64,000 nucleotides of DNA from Halarcobacter sp. (GTDB lineage Bacteria > Campylobacterota > Campylobacteria > Campylobacterales > Arcobacteraceae): positions 434,001 to 498,000 of the forward strand of contig NZ_OY781470.1 of NCBI RefSeq assembly GCF_963676935.1, given 5' to 3'. This document shows positions 37,154 through 45,140 of the stretch, in pieces (position 1 is the stretch's first letter; every line of letters starts with the position of its first letter). The notes beneath the pieces were generated by a model that saw only the letters and a program-made list of their open reading frames with translations, was not told the DNA's origin and did not search any database. Made by a program: the position numbers and the translations under genes.

Positions 37154-37194
37154 GAAAATAAAAAAAGCCACCATCTTCAAAGAGATAGTGGCTT
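37154..37194 (-). terminator. Terminator after tctC
   Basis: On the minus strand a 12-bp stem (one wobble) formed by 37165-37176 and 37183-37194 surrounds a six-base loop. It is followed by a T-rich run. It ends the tctC transcript before the tctAB promoter. Confidence 0.8.
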
Positions 37195-37219
37195 TTAAAA
37201 GGAAGGCTTAATTTAGTGA

Positions 37220-38329
37220 TTAGAATCTAACTCTATAGTTAGTAGATAACCAATTTTGAATCCACTTTCTATCTTCATCATTTACATTAGTTGCAGTTGA
37301 TTTAAGTTTGTCTGCTTTCTCTCCAACTGTTTGAGGATAAATACCAAGTTGTTGTTCACTCATTGCTTTAAATTTTGGATCTGAAACAATCTTTTTCATC
37401 GCATTTTGATAAGTTTCAACAACATCATTTGATACATCTTTTGGTAACATAATCATCTTTTGAGATGGGAATGAAGCTGTAAAGAATGTTTTCCATGCTT
37501 TAAATGCAGCACCTGATGGTTTTTTACCATGTACCTTTTCATAAACCTCACCAAAATGTGGTAAATTTGGGAAAGTTGGGTCTCTTTGGAAATCACCATT
37601 GTCATCTAATGTTCCCCATGCAAATAAAGGAACAGCTCTACCATCTTTTTGTGCAGGTAATACATTTTTGATATAAGAAGATGTAGTTTGGAAATCAATA
37701 TTTGTTTCTCCTCTTAAAAATGCAAGTCTTGTTGATTTTTTACCTTTCATACCAAATACTGGTTGAGTTTTGATATCTAATAAATCAAATGCAAGTAATG
37801 CAATTAAATCCATAGAAGTTGCACCTTGAGATCCAAACTTTAGTTCTTGAGATTTAAGCTTATCTAAATCATCAATACTATTAACTCCAAGTTTAGATGA
37901 TACATAAACAACTCCACCAGTTGGTGAAGAGATTACTGCTTTCCAATTTTTATAATCATATCTTACTCTTTTATCTCCAAGTAGAAATGGAATTTGAGTT
38001 GAAGCAGATGAAGCAAAAATTGTTAACCCATCTTTTGAAGCTCTTTTTGCAAAGAAGTTTGCACCTTTAGTTGAACCACCACCTGGCATATTTTTAATTA
38101 CAACTGTTGGTTGTCCAGGAAGGTTTTTAGAAATTAAAGGAGCATAAAATCTACTCCATTTATCAGTTCCTCCACCAGCTTTATAAGGAACTATCCACTC
38201 AATAGTTTTTCCTTTAAAACTTACCTCTTTTGCCGTTGCAACATTTACTAGCATCCCTAGTGCTAAAGTTGAAGCTAAAATTGTCTTTGCCATTTTATCT
38301 GTAAACAGAATTCTTTTACTAGTCATCAT
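37220..38329 (-). CDS. TctC / Bug-family periplasmic substrate-binding protein
   Basis: The 369-residue protein has a signal peptide (about residues 1-33, ending ATA-KE) and the Bug-family start KTIEWIVPYKAGGGTDKWSRF. The later NMPGGGSTKGANFF and FASSASTQIPFLL blocks bind the carboxylate ligand in this family. It is longer than a typical TctC (about 325). It has its own TctD-type box and its own terminator, so it can be expressed in excess over the permease. It is the probable partner of the TctA-TctB fusion, delivering a tri- or dicarboxylate. Confidence 0.88.
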   Translation of the reverse strand: MMTSKRILFTDKMAKTILASTLALGMLVNVATAKEVSFKGKTIEWIVPYKAGGGTDKWSRFYAPLISKNLPGQPTVVIKNMPGGGSTKGANFFAKRASKDGLTIFASSASTQIPFLLGDKRVRYDYKNWKAVISSPTGGVVYVSSKLGVNSIDDLDKLKSQELKFGSQGATSMDLIALLAFDLLDIKTQPVFGMKGKKSTRLAFLRGETNIDFQTTSSYIKNVLPAQKDGRAVPLFAWGTLDDNGDFQRDPTFPNLPHFGEVYEKVHGKKPSGAAFKAWKTFFTASFPSQKMIMLPKDVSNDVVETYQNAMKKIVSDPKFKAMSEQQLGIYPQTVGEKADKLKSTATNVNDEDRKWIQNWLSTNYRVRF

Positions 38330-38359
38330 GTTAAATCCTTTTTTTGGTTTTATGCTGGA

Positions 38360-38392
38360 AGATTAACATTGGATTCTGGCATGAACCTTGCA
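38360..38392 (-). promoter_or_regulatory. Predicted TctD-type box and -10 for tctC
   Basis: On the minus strand the direct repeat is TGCAAG (38392-38387) and TGCCAG (38381-38376), an 11-bp period. The -10 TAATCT (38365-38360) follows after ten bases. It is divergent from the box at 38454 in the same gap. Confidence 0.65.
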
Positions 38393-38453
38393 GAATTGTA
38401 AGTTTTATATTGAGATTTGAAATGCTATTTTATTGCTATGTTTAGGGCTTTTT

Positions 38454-38486
38454 TGCAAGATTATTGACAGACTTTAATGTTAATAT
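38454..38486 (+). promoter_or_regulatory. Predicted TctD-type box and -10 for the RraA/aldolase gene
   Basis: The direct repeat is TGCAAG (38454-38459) and TGACAG (38465-38470), an 11-bp period. The -10 TAATAT (38481-38486) follows after ten bases. The overlapping TTGACA is not a normal -35, since it is only 11 bases from the -10. Confidence 0.7.
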
Positions 38487-38540
38487 CACACATTGATTTT
38501 ATTTAGTAGTAGATAAAAATTTACATAAAAAAGGAATAAC

Positions 38541-39026
38541 ATGAGACAATATAGAACAGCTGATCTTTGTGATGAAAATCAAGATAAAAAAATTCAAGTA
38601 TTATCCCACAAATTTAAAAACTATGGAGGGAAAAAAAGATTTAAAGGTAGAATAAAAACTATTAAAATTGAAAAAAGTAATTGGGCAGTAATTGATATAC
38701 TAAAAAATGTATCAGGTAAAAATAAGATTCTAGTTATTGATGTAGAAGAGGCATATTATGGTATTGTTGGAGATAAACTATCTACTCTTGCAGAAAAGAA
38801 CCATTATGAGGCATTGATTATAAATGGATTTGTTAGAGATACAATGGAAACAAGAAAGTTTAATATTGGACTTTTTGCATTAGGAACTTGTCCTTTAAGG
38901 AATTTTGATAAAACACCATCACAATTGGGTATTGATTTATATTTTGGAAATGTCTCTTTTAAAGAAGATGATTACATATATTGTGATGAAGATGGGATTA
39001 TTATTTCAAATGAAAAGCTTATGTAA
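38541..39026 (+). CDS. RraA-fold protein, possible HMG/CHA-type aldolase
   Basis: The 161-residue protein has the RraA fold (YRTADLCDENQ, GGKKRFKGRIKT, GDKLSTLAEKN, NGFVRD). In E. coli RraA the segment reads VRQ; here it is VRD (R99, D100) and the GDKL loop (77-80) is complete. That is the pair needed for pyruvate-type metal aldolase chemistry (4-hydroxy-4-methyl-2-oxoglutarate/4-carboxy-4-hydroxy-2-oxoadipate aldolases). With PrpF and Tct transporter genes under the same predicted regulator, an aldolase acting on a tricarboxylic or branched acid is more likely than an RNase E inhibitor. RNase E regulation is the alternative. Confidence 0.8.
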   Translation: MRQYRTADLCDENQDKKIQVLSHKFKNYGGKKRFKGRIKTIKIEKSNWAVIDILKNVSGKNKILVIDVEEAYYGIVGDKLSTLAEKNHYEALIINGFVRDTMETRKFNIGLFALGTCPLRNFDKTPSQLGIDLYFGNVSFKEDDYIYCDEDGIIISNEKLM

Positions 39027-39182
39027 AATATACTCTCTTTTTTACTTTATTAAATCTATGGATTCTTTTTTGCACTTAGTCTTCTAAATCCCAAATTAAA
39101 CCTTATTTAAATACAATACGTTTTTAATAAATTGTTAATATTAGATTGTTAGTATAGTTATTACTTAAGGAAAAAATAGATT

Positions 39183-39491
39183 ATGGAAGATAATGGAATA
39201 GAATTACTTGTTTTATTGGATATTTCAGGTTTAGAAGATAAACAGAGATTTGAAAAATACTTAAAAAGAGAAGGGTTTAAAACAGTAGAAGGGGAAGAGT
39301 TTGTTTATACAGCAAAATCTTCAACTACACTTTTCTCAACAAAGGCGTATATTCTAGAAGTGTTTAAAGAGGGTCTTAAAAAACAAGAGTTTAAAGGTGA
39401 TGCAAATATGGTATTCTTACTTAATGAAACACCATATCCAGCTTATTATTTTGATACAAATACAAATGAGTTTGAACTAGTAAAAGAGTAG
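39183..39491 (+). CDS. Small conserved-looking protein upstream of mfd, unknown function
   Basis: This 102-residue cytoplasmic protein is of a family I do not recognise. It is acidic, with two blocks LLVLLDISGLEDKQRFEKYL and MVFLLNETPYPAYYF, and no membrane segment or catalytic motif. It has an AAGGAAAAA ribosome site, a TATAGT -10 (39153-39158) upstream, and ends two bases before the TTG start of mfd. The tight link suggests co-expression with the transcription-repair factor. Confidence 0.7.
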   Translation: MEDNGIELLVLLDISGLEDKQRFEKYLKREGFKTVEGEEFVYTAKSSTTLFSTKAYILEVFKEGLKKQEFKGDANMVFLLNETPYPAYYFDTNTNEFELVKE

Positions 39492-39493
39492 TA

Positions 39494-42481
39494 TTGAAAA
39501 ATATTTATGAATTTCTAAAGAATTTAAAAGATAATAAAGAGTTAAAAAACTGCCAACTTTTAGTTGTAAATGATGACAAACAAGCACAAGTTGCCAATGA
39601 TATAGTTTCTTTTTTAGGGTTTGAATCTTTTGTATTATCCGATTTTAGAGCAAATTTTGGAGATGACTTATTATCTTTTTCAACTGAACTTCAAGATATA
39701 ACAAAAGTTTTAAACGAGTATTACTCTTATAAAAAAGAGAATAAAATATTAATTTCACCCATTAGAACAATATCATTTCCTATGCCAAAAGAGAATTGTT
39801 TTGATTCTTTTGAAATCTCTTTTGCTGATACTTTAAATATTGAAGAGTTAAAAACAAAACTTTATAACTGGGGATACTATTTTGTTGATATAGTTACATC
39901 TGAATCAGAGGTTTCTATTAGAGGAGATATAATTGATATTTGTCCTTTAGGAAGTGAAACTGGATATAGAGTATCCTTATTTGATGATGAAGTTGAGAGT
40001 ATTAGGAAGTTTGATATAGAAGATCAGAAGTCATTTAAAGAAGAGATTGAAACTTTTAAAATAACACCAGCTTTTTTGGCCTTAGATGAAAAAAAACTTG
40101 ATGAGATAAATGAACAAATTGAAAAAGTGGAATCGGATGCTTTTATAAAAGATATCCACTCCCTTGGGTTTTGGTATCTTGATGAATTGGGTGAATATTT
40201 ACCACAAAAATTAAACTCATATATTACTCAAGAGGCTTTAGAGGAACTTGAAGAGGTATATGTTTTTGAAGATAAAAGAATAAACAAAGACAAGTTTTTA
40301 ACTCTTCCTCAAATCTTTAAAGCTAAAAATTATCAAGAGATAGCACCTGCAAATGTAAAAGAGTTCTTGACTTTCCATGAAAATAAAAAAGTAACTATAA
40401 TCTCTTCAACAGAAGCAAAAGTTAAAGCTTTTGATTTGGATCTTTCAAACAAAGATATAAATTATGTTTTTGATTCATATATTTTAAATCTTGTTAGTGA
40501 TGATGAAGTTATTATTTCACTAAATAAAGAGATTAAAAAAAGAAGAAAAAAGAAAATAAAACTTGTACTTGATGAGCTACAAAATGGAGATTTTGTTGTT
40601 CATGAAAAACATGGTATTGGTCAATATCAAGGAATTGAACCTGTTGTTGTAATGGGAGCAAAAAGAGATTTTGTAGTTGTAACTTATGCTGGTGATGACA
40701 AGCTTTTACTTCCAGTAGAAAATATAGATACTATTGATAGATATGTTGCAGATGGAAGCTCCTATGCTGTTGTTGATAAGCTTGGGAAAGGTAGCTTTGC
40801 AAAACTAAAAGAGAAGGTAAAAGATAAGTTATTTGCCATTGCAAATGATATTATAAAAATAGCAGCTGCAAGGGAACTTGTAAATGGTATAAAGATAAAT
40901 ACCGACAAAAAGCTATTGACAGATTTTGTATATACAGCTGGCTTTGAATATACCAAAGATCAAAAAAGAAGTGTAAATGAAATCTTTGAAGACTTAAGTT
41001 CTGGTAGAGTTATGGATAGACTTTTAAGTGGAGATGTTGGATTTGGTAAAACAGAAGTTGCTATGAATGCTTTATTAGCAACTGTTTTAGATGGATACCA
41101 AGCTATTTTTGTATGTCCCACAACACTACTTTGTTCTCAACATTTTCATGGGATTCAAAAAAGATTTGAAAACTATGGAATCAAAATGGCTAAACTTGAT
41201 GGTAAAAGTACAGCAAAAGAGAAAACCCAAATCAAAAAAGATTTAGCAAGTGGAAAATTACAACTAGTTATAGGAACCCACTCTTTACTTAGTGTAAAAA
41301 CTAACAATTTAGCACTTGTAATAATAGATGAAGAACATAAATTTGGAGTAAAACAAAAAGAGAAATTAAAAGCTTTAAGGGATGATGTTCATATCTTCTC
41401 TATGAGTGCGACACCAATTCCAAGAACTTTAAATCTAGCTCTTAGTAAATTAAAAGGGATGAGTTCGCTTTTAACTCCCCCACAAGAAAGACTAGGGGTT
41501 AGAACCTATGTAAAAGAGTATAGTGATAAACTTATAAAAGAGATTATTTTAAGGGAAAAAAGAAGAGGTGGACAACTTTTTTATGTACATAATAATATAG
41601 CTTCAATAGATGCAAAAAAAGCAGATATAGAAGAGGTTGTACCAAATATCAAAATTGAAGTAATTCACTCAAAAATAAAACCAGCAGATGCTGAAAAAAT
41701 TGTTGAAAGATTTGATAATAAAGAGTTTGATATTCTTCTAGCTACTTCCATTGTAGAGTCTGGTCTTCACCTTCCAAATGCAAACTCAATAATAATTGAT
41801 GGAGCAGATAGATTTGGTATTGCAGATCTACACCAATTAAGAGGAAGAGTTGGAAGAAGTGATAAAGAGGGCTTTTGTTATTATGTAGTTGAAGATAAAA
41901 AGAAAATTACAAATGATGCTATAAAAAGACTTGTAGCTTTGGAATCAAACTCATATTTAGGAAGTGGTACAGCTTTAGCCCATCAAGATTTAGAGATTAG
42001 AGGTGGGGGAAATATTATTGGTGAAGCCCAAAGTGGTCATATCAAACAAATTGGTTATGGCTTATATCTTAAGATGTTAGAAGATGCACTTGCAACTCTT
42101 AGTGGAGATACAAAAGAGGAAGCTAAAACCGTTGATATTAAACTTGCAATTTCAGCATATATTAGTAGTGATTATATAGTTGAAGATAGAGTTAGACTTG
42201 AATTATATAGAAGATTATCAAAATGTCAAAATAGAGATGAAGTTTATATAATAGAAGAAGAGATGGAGGATAGATTTGGAAAACCTGATACTCCAACAAA
42301 ACAATTCTTAGAACTTATTATTATAAAAATTCTTGCCTTATCAAAATCTATTAAAACAATTAGTTCATATGAGATGAATGTAACATTTACAAAAAGTGAT
42401 GATACTAAAGAAACAATCAAAAGTCCTAGTAAAGATGACGATGATATTATTGATACAACTTTGAAATATTTAAGAAAATAA
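39494..42481 (+). CDS. mfd: Transcription-repair coupling factor Mfd
   Basis: This ATP-dependent translocase removes stalled RNA polymerase at lesions and recruits UvrA. The 995-residue protein has a UvrB-like N-terminal domain and the RNA polymerase-interacting region (DFVVHEKHGIGQYQGIE). The SF2 motor has GDVGFGKTEVA (Walker A), DEEHKFG (Walker B), SMSATPIPRTL and QLRGRVGRS. It is slightly shorter than E. coli Mfd, as is usual in this phylum. The start is TTG, two bases after the upstream gene. A hairpin at 42481 follows. Confidence 0.97.
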   Translation: MKNIYEFLKNLKDNKELKNCQLLVVNDDKQAQVANDIVSFLGFESFVLSDFRANFGDDLLSFSTELQDITKVLNEYYSYKKENKILISPIRTISFPMPKENCFDSFEISFADTLNIEELKTKLYNWGYYFVDIVTSESEVSIRGDIIDICPLGSETGYRVSLFDDEVESIRKFDIEDQKSFKEEIETFKITPAFLALDEKKLDEINEQIEKVESDAFIKDIHSLGFWYLDELGEYLPQKLNSYITQEALEELEEVYVFEDKRINKDKFLTLPQIFKAKNYQEIAPANVKEFLTFHENKKVTIISSTEAKVKAFDLDLSNKDINYVFDSYILNLVSDDEVIISLNKEIKKRRKKKIKLVLDELQNGDFVVHEKHGIGQYQGIEPVVVMGAKRDFVVVTYAGDDKLLLPVENIDTIDRYVADGSSYAVVDKLGKGSFAKLKEKVKDKLFAIANDIIKIAAARELVNGIKINTDKKLLTDFVYTAGFEYTKDQKRSVNEIFEDLSSGRVMDRLLSGDVGFGKTEVAMNALLATVLDGYQAIFVCPTTLLCSQHFHGIQKRFENYGIKMAKLDGKSTAKEKTQIKKDLASGKLQLVIGTHSLLSVKTNNLALVIIDEEHKFGVKQKEKLKALRDDVHIFSMSATPIPRTLNLALSKLKGMSSLLTPPQERLGVRTYVKEYSDKLIKEIILREKRRGGQLFYVHNNIASIDAKKADIEEVVPNIKIEVIHSKIKPADAEKIVERFDNKEFDILLATSIVESGLHLPNANSIIIDGADRFGIADLHQLRGRVGRSDKEGFCYYVVEDKKKITNDAIKRLVALESNSYLGSGTALAHQDLEIRGGGNIIGEAQSGHIKQIGYGLYLKMLEDALATLSGDTKEEAKTVDIKLAISAYISSDYIVEDRVRLELYRRLSKCQNRDEVYIIEEEMEDRFGKPDTPTKQFLELIIIKILALSKSIKTISSYEMNVTFTKSDDTKETIKSPSKDDDDIIDTTLKYLRK

Positions 42482-42520
42482 AAGGAAAGAATAGGGGGGA
42501 GGGAATGAATTCTTTCCTTT
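42481..42520 (+). terminator. Hairpin after mfd
   Basis: AAAGGAAAGAAT (42481-42492) pairs perfectly with ATTCTTTCCTTT (42509-42520) around a G-rich 16-base loop. The following T-run is weak, so termination may be partial. Confidence 0.6.
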
Positions 42521-42650
42521 TACAAGGAGTATAAAGTACTAAATGTCTACAAACTAAAAGCTTATAGATTCACTTACTGATGAAATTATAATGAAAAAAA
42601 GTAGTGAAAAAGTGTGCATTTTAAACAAATTAAAAAAAATTGAGAAATTC

Positions 42651-42668
42651 TTGTTAAGTTGACGTTAA
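42651..42668 (+). promoter_or_regulatory. CpxR-like direct repeat before the Spy-like gene
   Basis: GTTAA occurs at 42653-42657 and 42664-42668, an 11-bp period. This resembles the spaced GTAAA repeats read by CpxR-type regulators. The regulator at 43223 would be the natural reader. It lies about 90 bases before the Spy-like ATG. A second -10-like CATAAT follows at 42702. Confidence 0.4.
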
Positions 42669-42755
42669 TAAATAATTAAAAATGAGTTAAATACTTGATG
42701 TCATAATTTCAATGTAGCAAATGAAAAGTTACTTAAATTGACAAAAGGATTTGAG

Positions 42756-43226
42756 ATGAAAACAAAAGTATTAATGGCAGTAGCACTTACTGGATTATTA
42801 GGAACTGGTCTTTATGCATATGGTGGAAATATGCAAAGTATGCAAAAAGGTATGAGTTGTCCTAGTGGAATGAACAATTCTATGATGATGAAAAAACAAA
42901 AAAAAATGAGAAGTCATGGAGTAATGAGTCTTTTAAGAGATTTAAATTTAACTTCTGAACAAATGAAAGATATTCAAAGTATCAAACAAGAGTTAATGAA
43001 AAAAAGAACAAGACCTACAGTTGCTTTTACAAAAGAAGGCTTTGATAAAGAGAAATATATTCAAATAATGAAACAAAAAAGAGATAATATGCTAGAATCA
43101 AAAGCTGAAATGATTGATAAAGTGTATAAAGTCTTAACTTCTGAACAAAAAGAACAATTAAAAGTTCTTATGGATTTAAGAGCAGAAAGAATGAGTACAA
43201 TGATGAATAAAAGGATGAGATTTTGA
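42756..43226 (+). CDS. Spy/CpxP-family periplasmic protein with Met-rich N terminus
   Basis: The protein has 156 residues from this ATG (a TTG at 42738 is upstream; AAAGGA favours the ATG). A signal peptide (MKTKVLMAVALTGLLGTGLYA-Y) is followed by a methionine-rich, Cys-containing stretch (GNMQSMQKGMSCPSGMNNS, then MMM), which could bind copper or silver. The body has two LTxxQ motifs (LTSEQMKDIQ, LTSEQKEQLK), as in Spy/CpxP chaperones. It heads a three-gene operon with the regulator and kinase downstream, overlapping the regulator by four bases. Confidence 0.8.
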   Translation: MKTKVLMAVALTGLLGTGLYAYGGNMQSMQKGMSCPSGMNNSMMMKKQKKMRSHGVMSLLRDLNLTSEQMKDIQSIKQELMKKRTRPTVAFTKEGFDKEKYIQIMKQKRDNMLESKAEMIDKVYKVLTSEQKEQLKVLMDLRAERMSTMMNKRMRF

Positions 43227-43906
43227 TAAAAATTGCTATGGTAGAAGATGATTTAGAATTAGCAGAAGTTCTAACCCAATACTTAAAGCAGTATAATATT
43301 GAAGTTACAAACTATGAGGAGCCATATTTGGCTCTAAGTAGTCTAAGAATAAATAAATTCGATCTAATAATTTTAGATTTAACTCTTCCAGGAATGGATG
43401 GTTTGGATGTTTGTAAAGAGGTTGTAAAAAATTTTGATATACCGATTATAATATCAAGTGCTAGAAGTGATATAACTGACAAAGTAACTGCTTTACAATT
43501 AGGTGCTGATGATTATTTACCAAAACCCTATGATCCAAGGGAACTAGAAGTTAGAATAAAAACAATCTTAAGAAGATTTAATCATAATAATGAGGATGTA
43601 AAAGAGAAAAAATCTAAACTTTTCAATCTTGATTTAGAAAAAAAAGAGATTACAAAAGATGGTAAATATATAAAATTGACTGCTGCTGAATATGAGGTTT
43701 TGTCATTGATGATAAAAAGGGAAGGTTTTGTAATAAGTAGAGAAGATATTTTTGAAAATTCAGATTTAATGAATTCAGATTATGAAAGTTCAGGTTCATT
43801 AGCTGTTATTATAAATAGAATAAGACATAAAATAGAAGAGAGTCCAAAAGAACCGCAATATTTACATACAATTAGAGGAATGGGGTACAAGTTTACAAAT
43901 GAATAG
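43223..43906 (+). CDS. OmpR-family response regulator (CpxR-like)
   Basis: The 227-residue protein has a receiver (EDD pocket, Asp52 in ILDLTLPG, KPYDP) and a winged-helix output domain (TAAEYEVLSLMI, VIINRIRHKIEE, TIRGMGYKF). The start is TTG, overlapping the stop of the Spy-like gene (TTGA). It is followed, with an eight-base overlap, by its kinase. The gene order Spy/CpxP-regulator-kinase supports envelope or metal stress control with feedback from the periplasmic protein. Confidence 0.9.
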   Translation: MIKIAMVEDDLELAEVLTQYLKQYNIEVTNYEEPYLALSSLRINKFDLIILDLTLPGMDGLDVCKEVVKNFDIPIIISSARSDITDKVTALQLGADDYLPKPYDPRELEVRIKTILRRFNHNNEDVKEKKSKLFNLDLEKKEITKDGKYIKLTAAEYEVLSLMIKREGFVISREDIFENSDLMNSDYESSGSLAVIINRIRHKIEESPKEPQYLHTIRGMGYKFTNE

Positions 43907-45140
43907 AGAATCAATATTTTTTACAATAACAATAAGTTTTTTCATTTCCATATTACTAGTTATAGTTAGTTTTGGTATTTTAATGATTGGAAATCAAAAA
44001 AGAGTAGAACATTATTTATTTGAAAAATATCGACCAGTATCACAAATGATTTTTAAACATCATTTTCGAAATGGCAGTTTTGATGAAAGATTTTATGAAA
44101 GTTTAAAATCACTTAATTTTAATATGATTTCAGAAATGCCTTCGATAAATGGTGTAACATACAATCCAAAAACAAAAATTTTAGTGCAGAGAAGATACAA
44201 AGATATACTTTTTAGAGTTTTACAATTAAATAATAAGCAATATTTATATCTTAAAAAACGAAATAATACATTTTTAATTGAAGATAAAAATGATTTAACT
44301 GTAGATTCTAAAATATATATAATTTTAGGTTTTGCAATAATATTAATCACCTTGATTTTATCTTTTCTTGTAACCCTAAGAAAACTTATGCCAATAAAAA
44401 TACTAAAAGATAAGGTTAGTACCTTAGGGGAAGAAAATTTTGACTTTGAATGTTGTGATACAAATAGAAAAGATGAGGTGTCTTTATTAGCAAAAGAGTT
44501 TAAACTTAGTGCTAAAAAATTAAAAAAATTAAAAGAAGCTAGAAATGTATTTATTAGAAATATAATGCATGAATTAAAAACTCCAATCACAAAAGGGAAG
44601 TTTCTTACAGAATTGGAAAGAAATGAAGAAAACTATGAGAAACTAAAAGAGGTATTTAATAGGTTAGAATCCTTAATTAATGAATTTGCTTCAATTGAGG
44701 AATTAATATCTTCTTCAAAAAATATTGAAAAAAAACATTATTTTTTAGATGATATTATTGATAATGCAAAAGATATTTTGATGTTAGATGATGAATTAGT
44801 AATAGAAGATTTTGAGAATGTAAAGCTTGATATCAATTTTAAACTTTTTTCTATAGCTATTAAAAATTTAATTGACAATGCAATTAAATATTCAGATGAT
44901 AGAAAAGTTATTATAAAAAATAGCAATGAAGATATAATTTTTGAAAATAGTGGAAAAGAGTTAGAATTTGATTTAGAAAAGTATTATGAACCATTTTTTG
45001 CCAATGAAGAAAAAATTAAAAATTCATTTGGATTAGGTTTATATATTGTTAATAATATTTTAAAAGCGAATAACTATATTTTAGAGTATGAATACAAAGA
45101 CAATAAAAATATTTTTATTTGTAAAAAGGAAGAGAAATAG
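43899..45140 (+). CDS. Sensor histidine kinase (CpxA-like)
   Basis: The 413-residue inner-membrane kinase has segments near 8-28 and 145-165 with a short periplasmic loop of about 110 residues. A HAMP-like segment follows (LRKLMPIKILKD). HisKA is IRNIMHELKTPITKGKF (H224), and the ATPase has NLIDNAIKYS and FGLGLYIVNNI. It probably senses the envelope or metal signal relayed by the Spy-like protein. Its stop lies at the start of the next reading frame, the oxidoreductase. Confidence 0.9.
   Translation: MNRESIFFTITISFFISILLVIVSFGILMIGNQKRVEHYLFEKYRPVSQMIFKHHFRNGSFDERFYESLKSLNFNMISEMPSINGVTYNPKTKILVQRRYKDILFRVLQLNNKQYLYLKKRNNTFLIEDKNDLTVDSKIYIILGFAIILITLILSFLVTLRKLMPIKILKDKVSTLGEENFDFECCDTNRKDEVSLLAKEFKLSAKKLKKLKEARNVFIRNIMHELKTPITKGKFLTELERNEENYEKLKEVFNRLESLINEFASIEELISSSKNIEKKHYFLDDIIDNAKDILMLDDELVIEDFENVKLDINFKLFSIAIKNLIDNAIKYSDDRKVIIKNSNEDIIFENSGKELEFDLEKYYEPFFANEEKIKNSFGLGLYIVNNILKANNYILEYEYKDNKNIFICKKEEK

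Noticed and set aside
38464-38486. TTGACA as a normal sigma-70 -35 before the RraA-like gene
   Set aside because: Only 11 bases separate it from TAATAT, and it is part of the shared TGACAG repeat.
42592-42663. A 23-codon frame (MKKSSEKVCILNKLKKIE...) before the Spy-like gene
   Set aside because: No ribosome site and no domain; AT-rich sequence gives such frames by chance.
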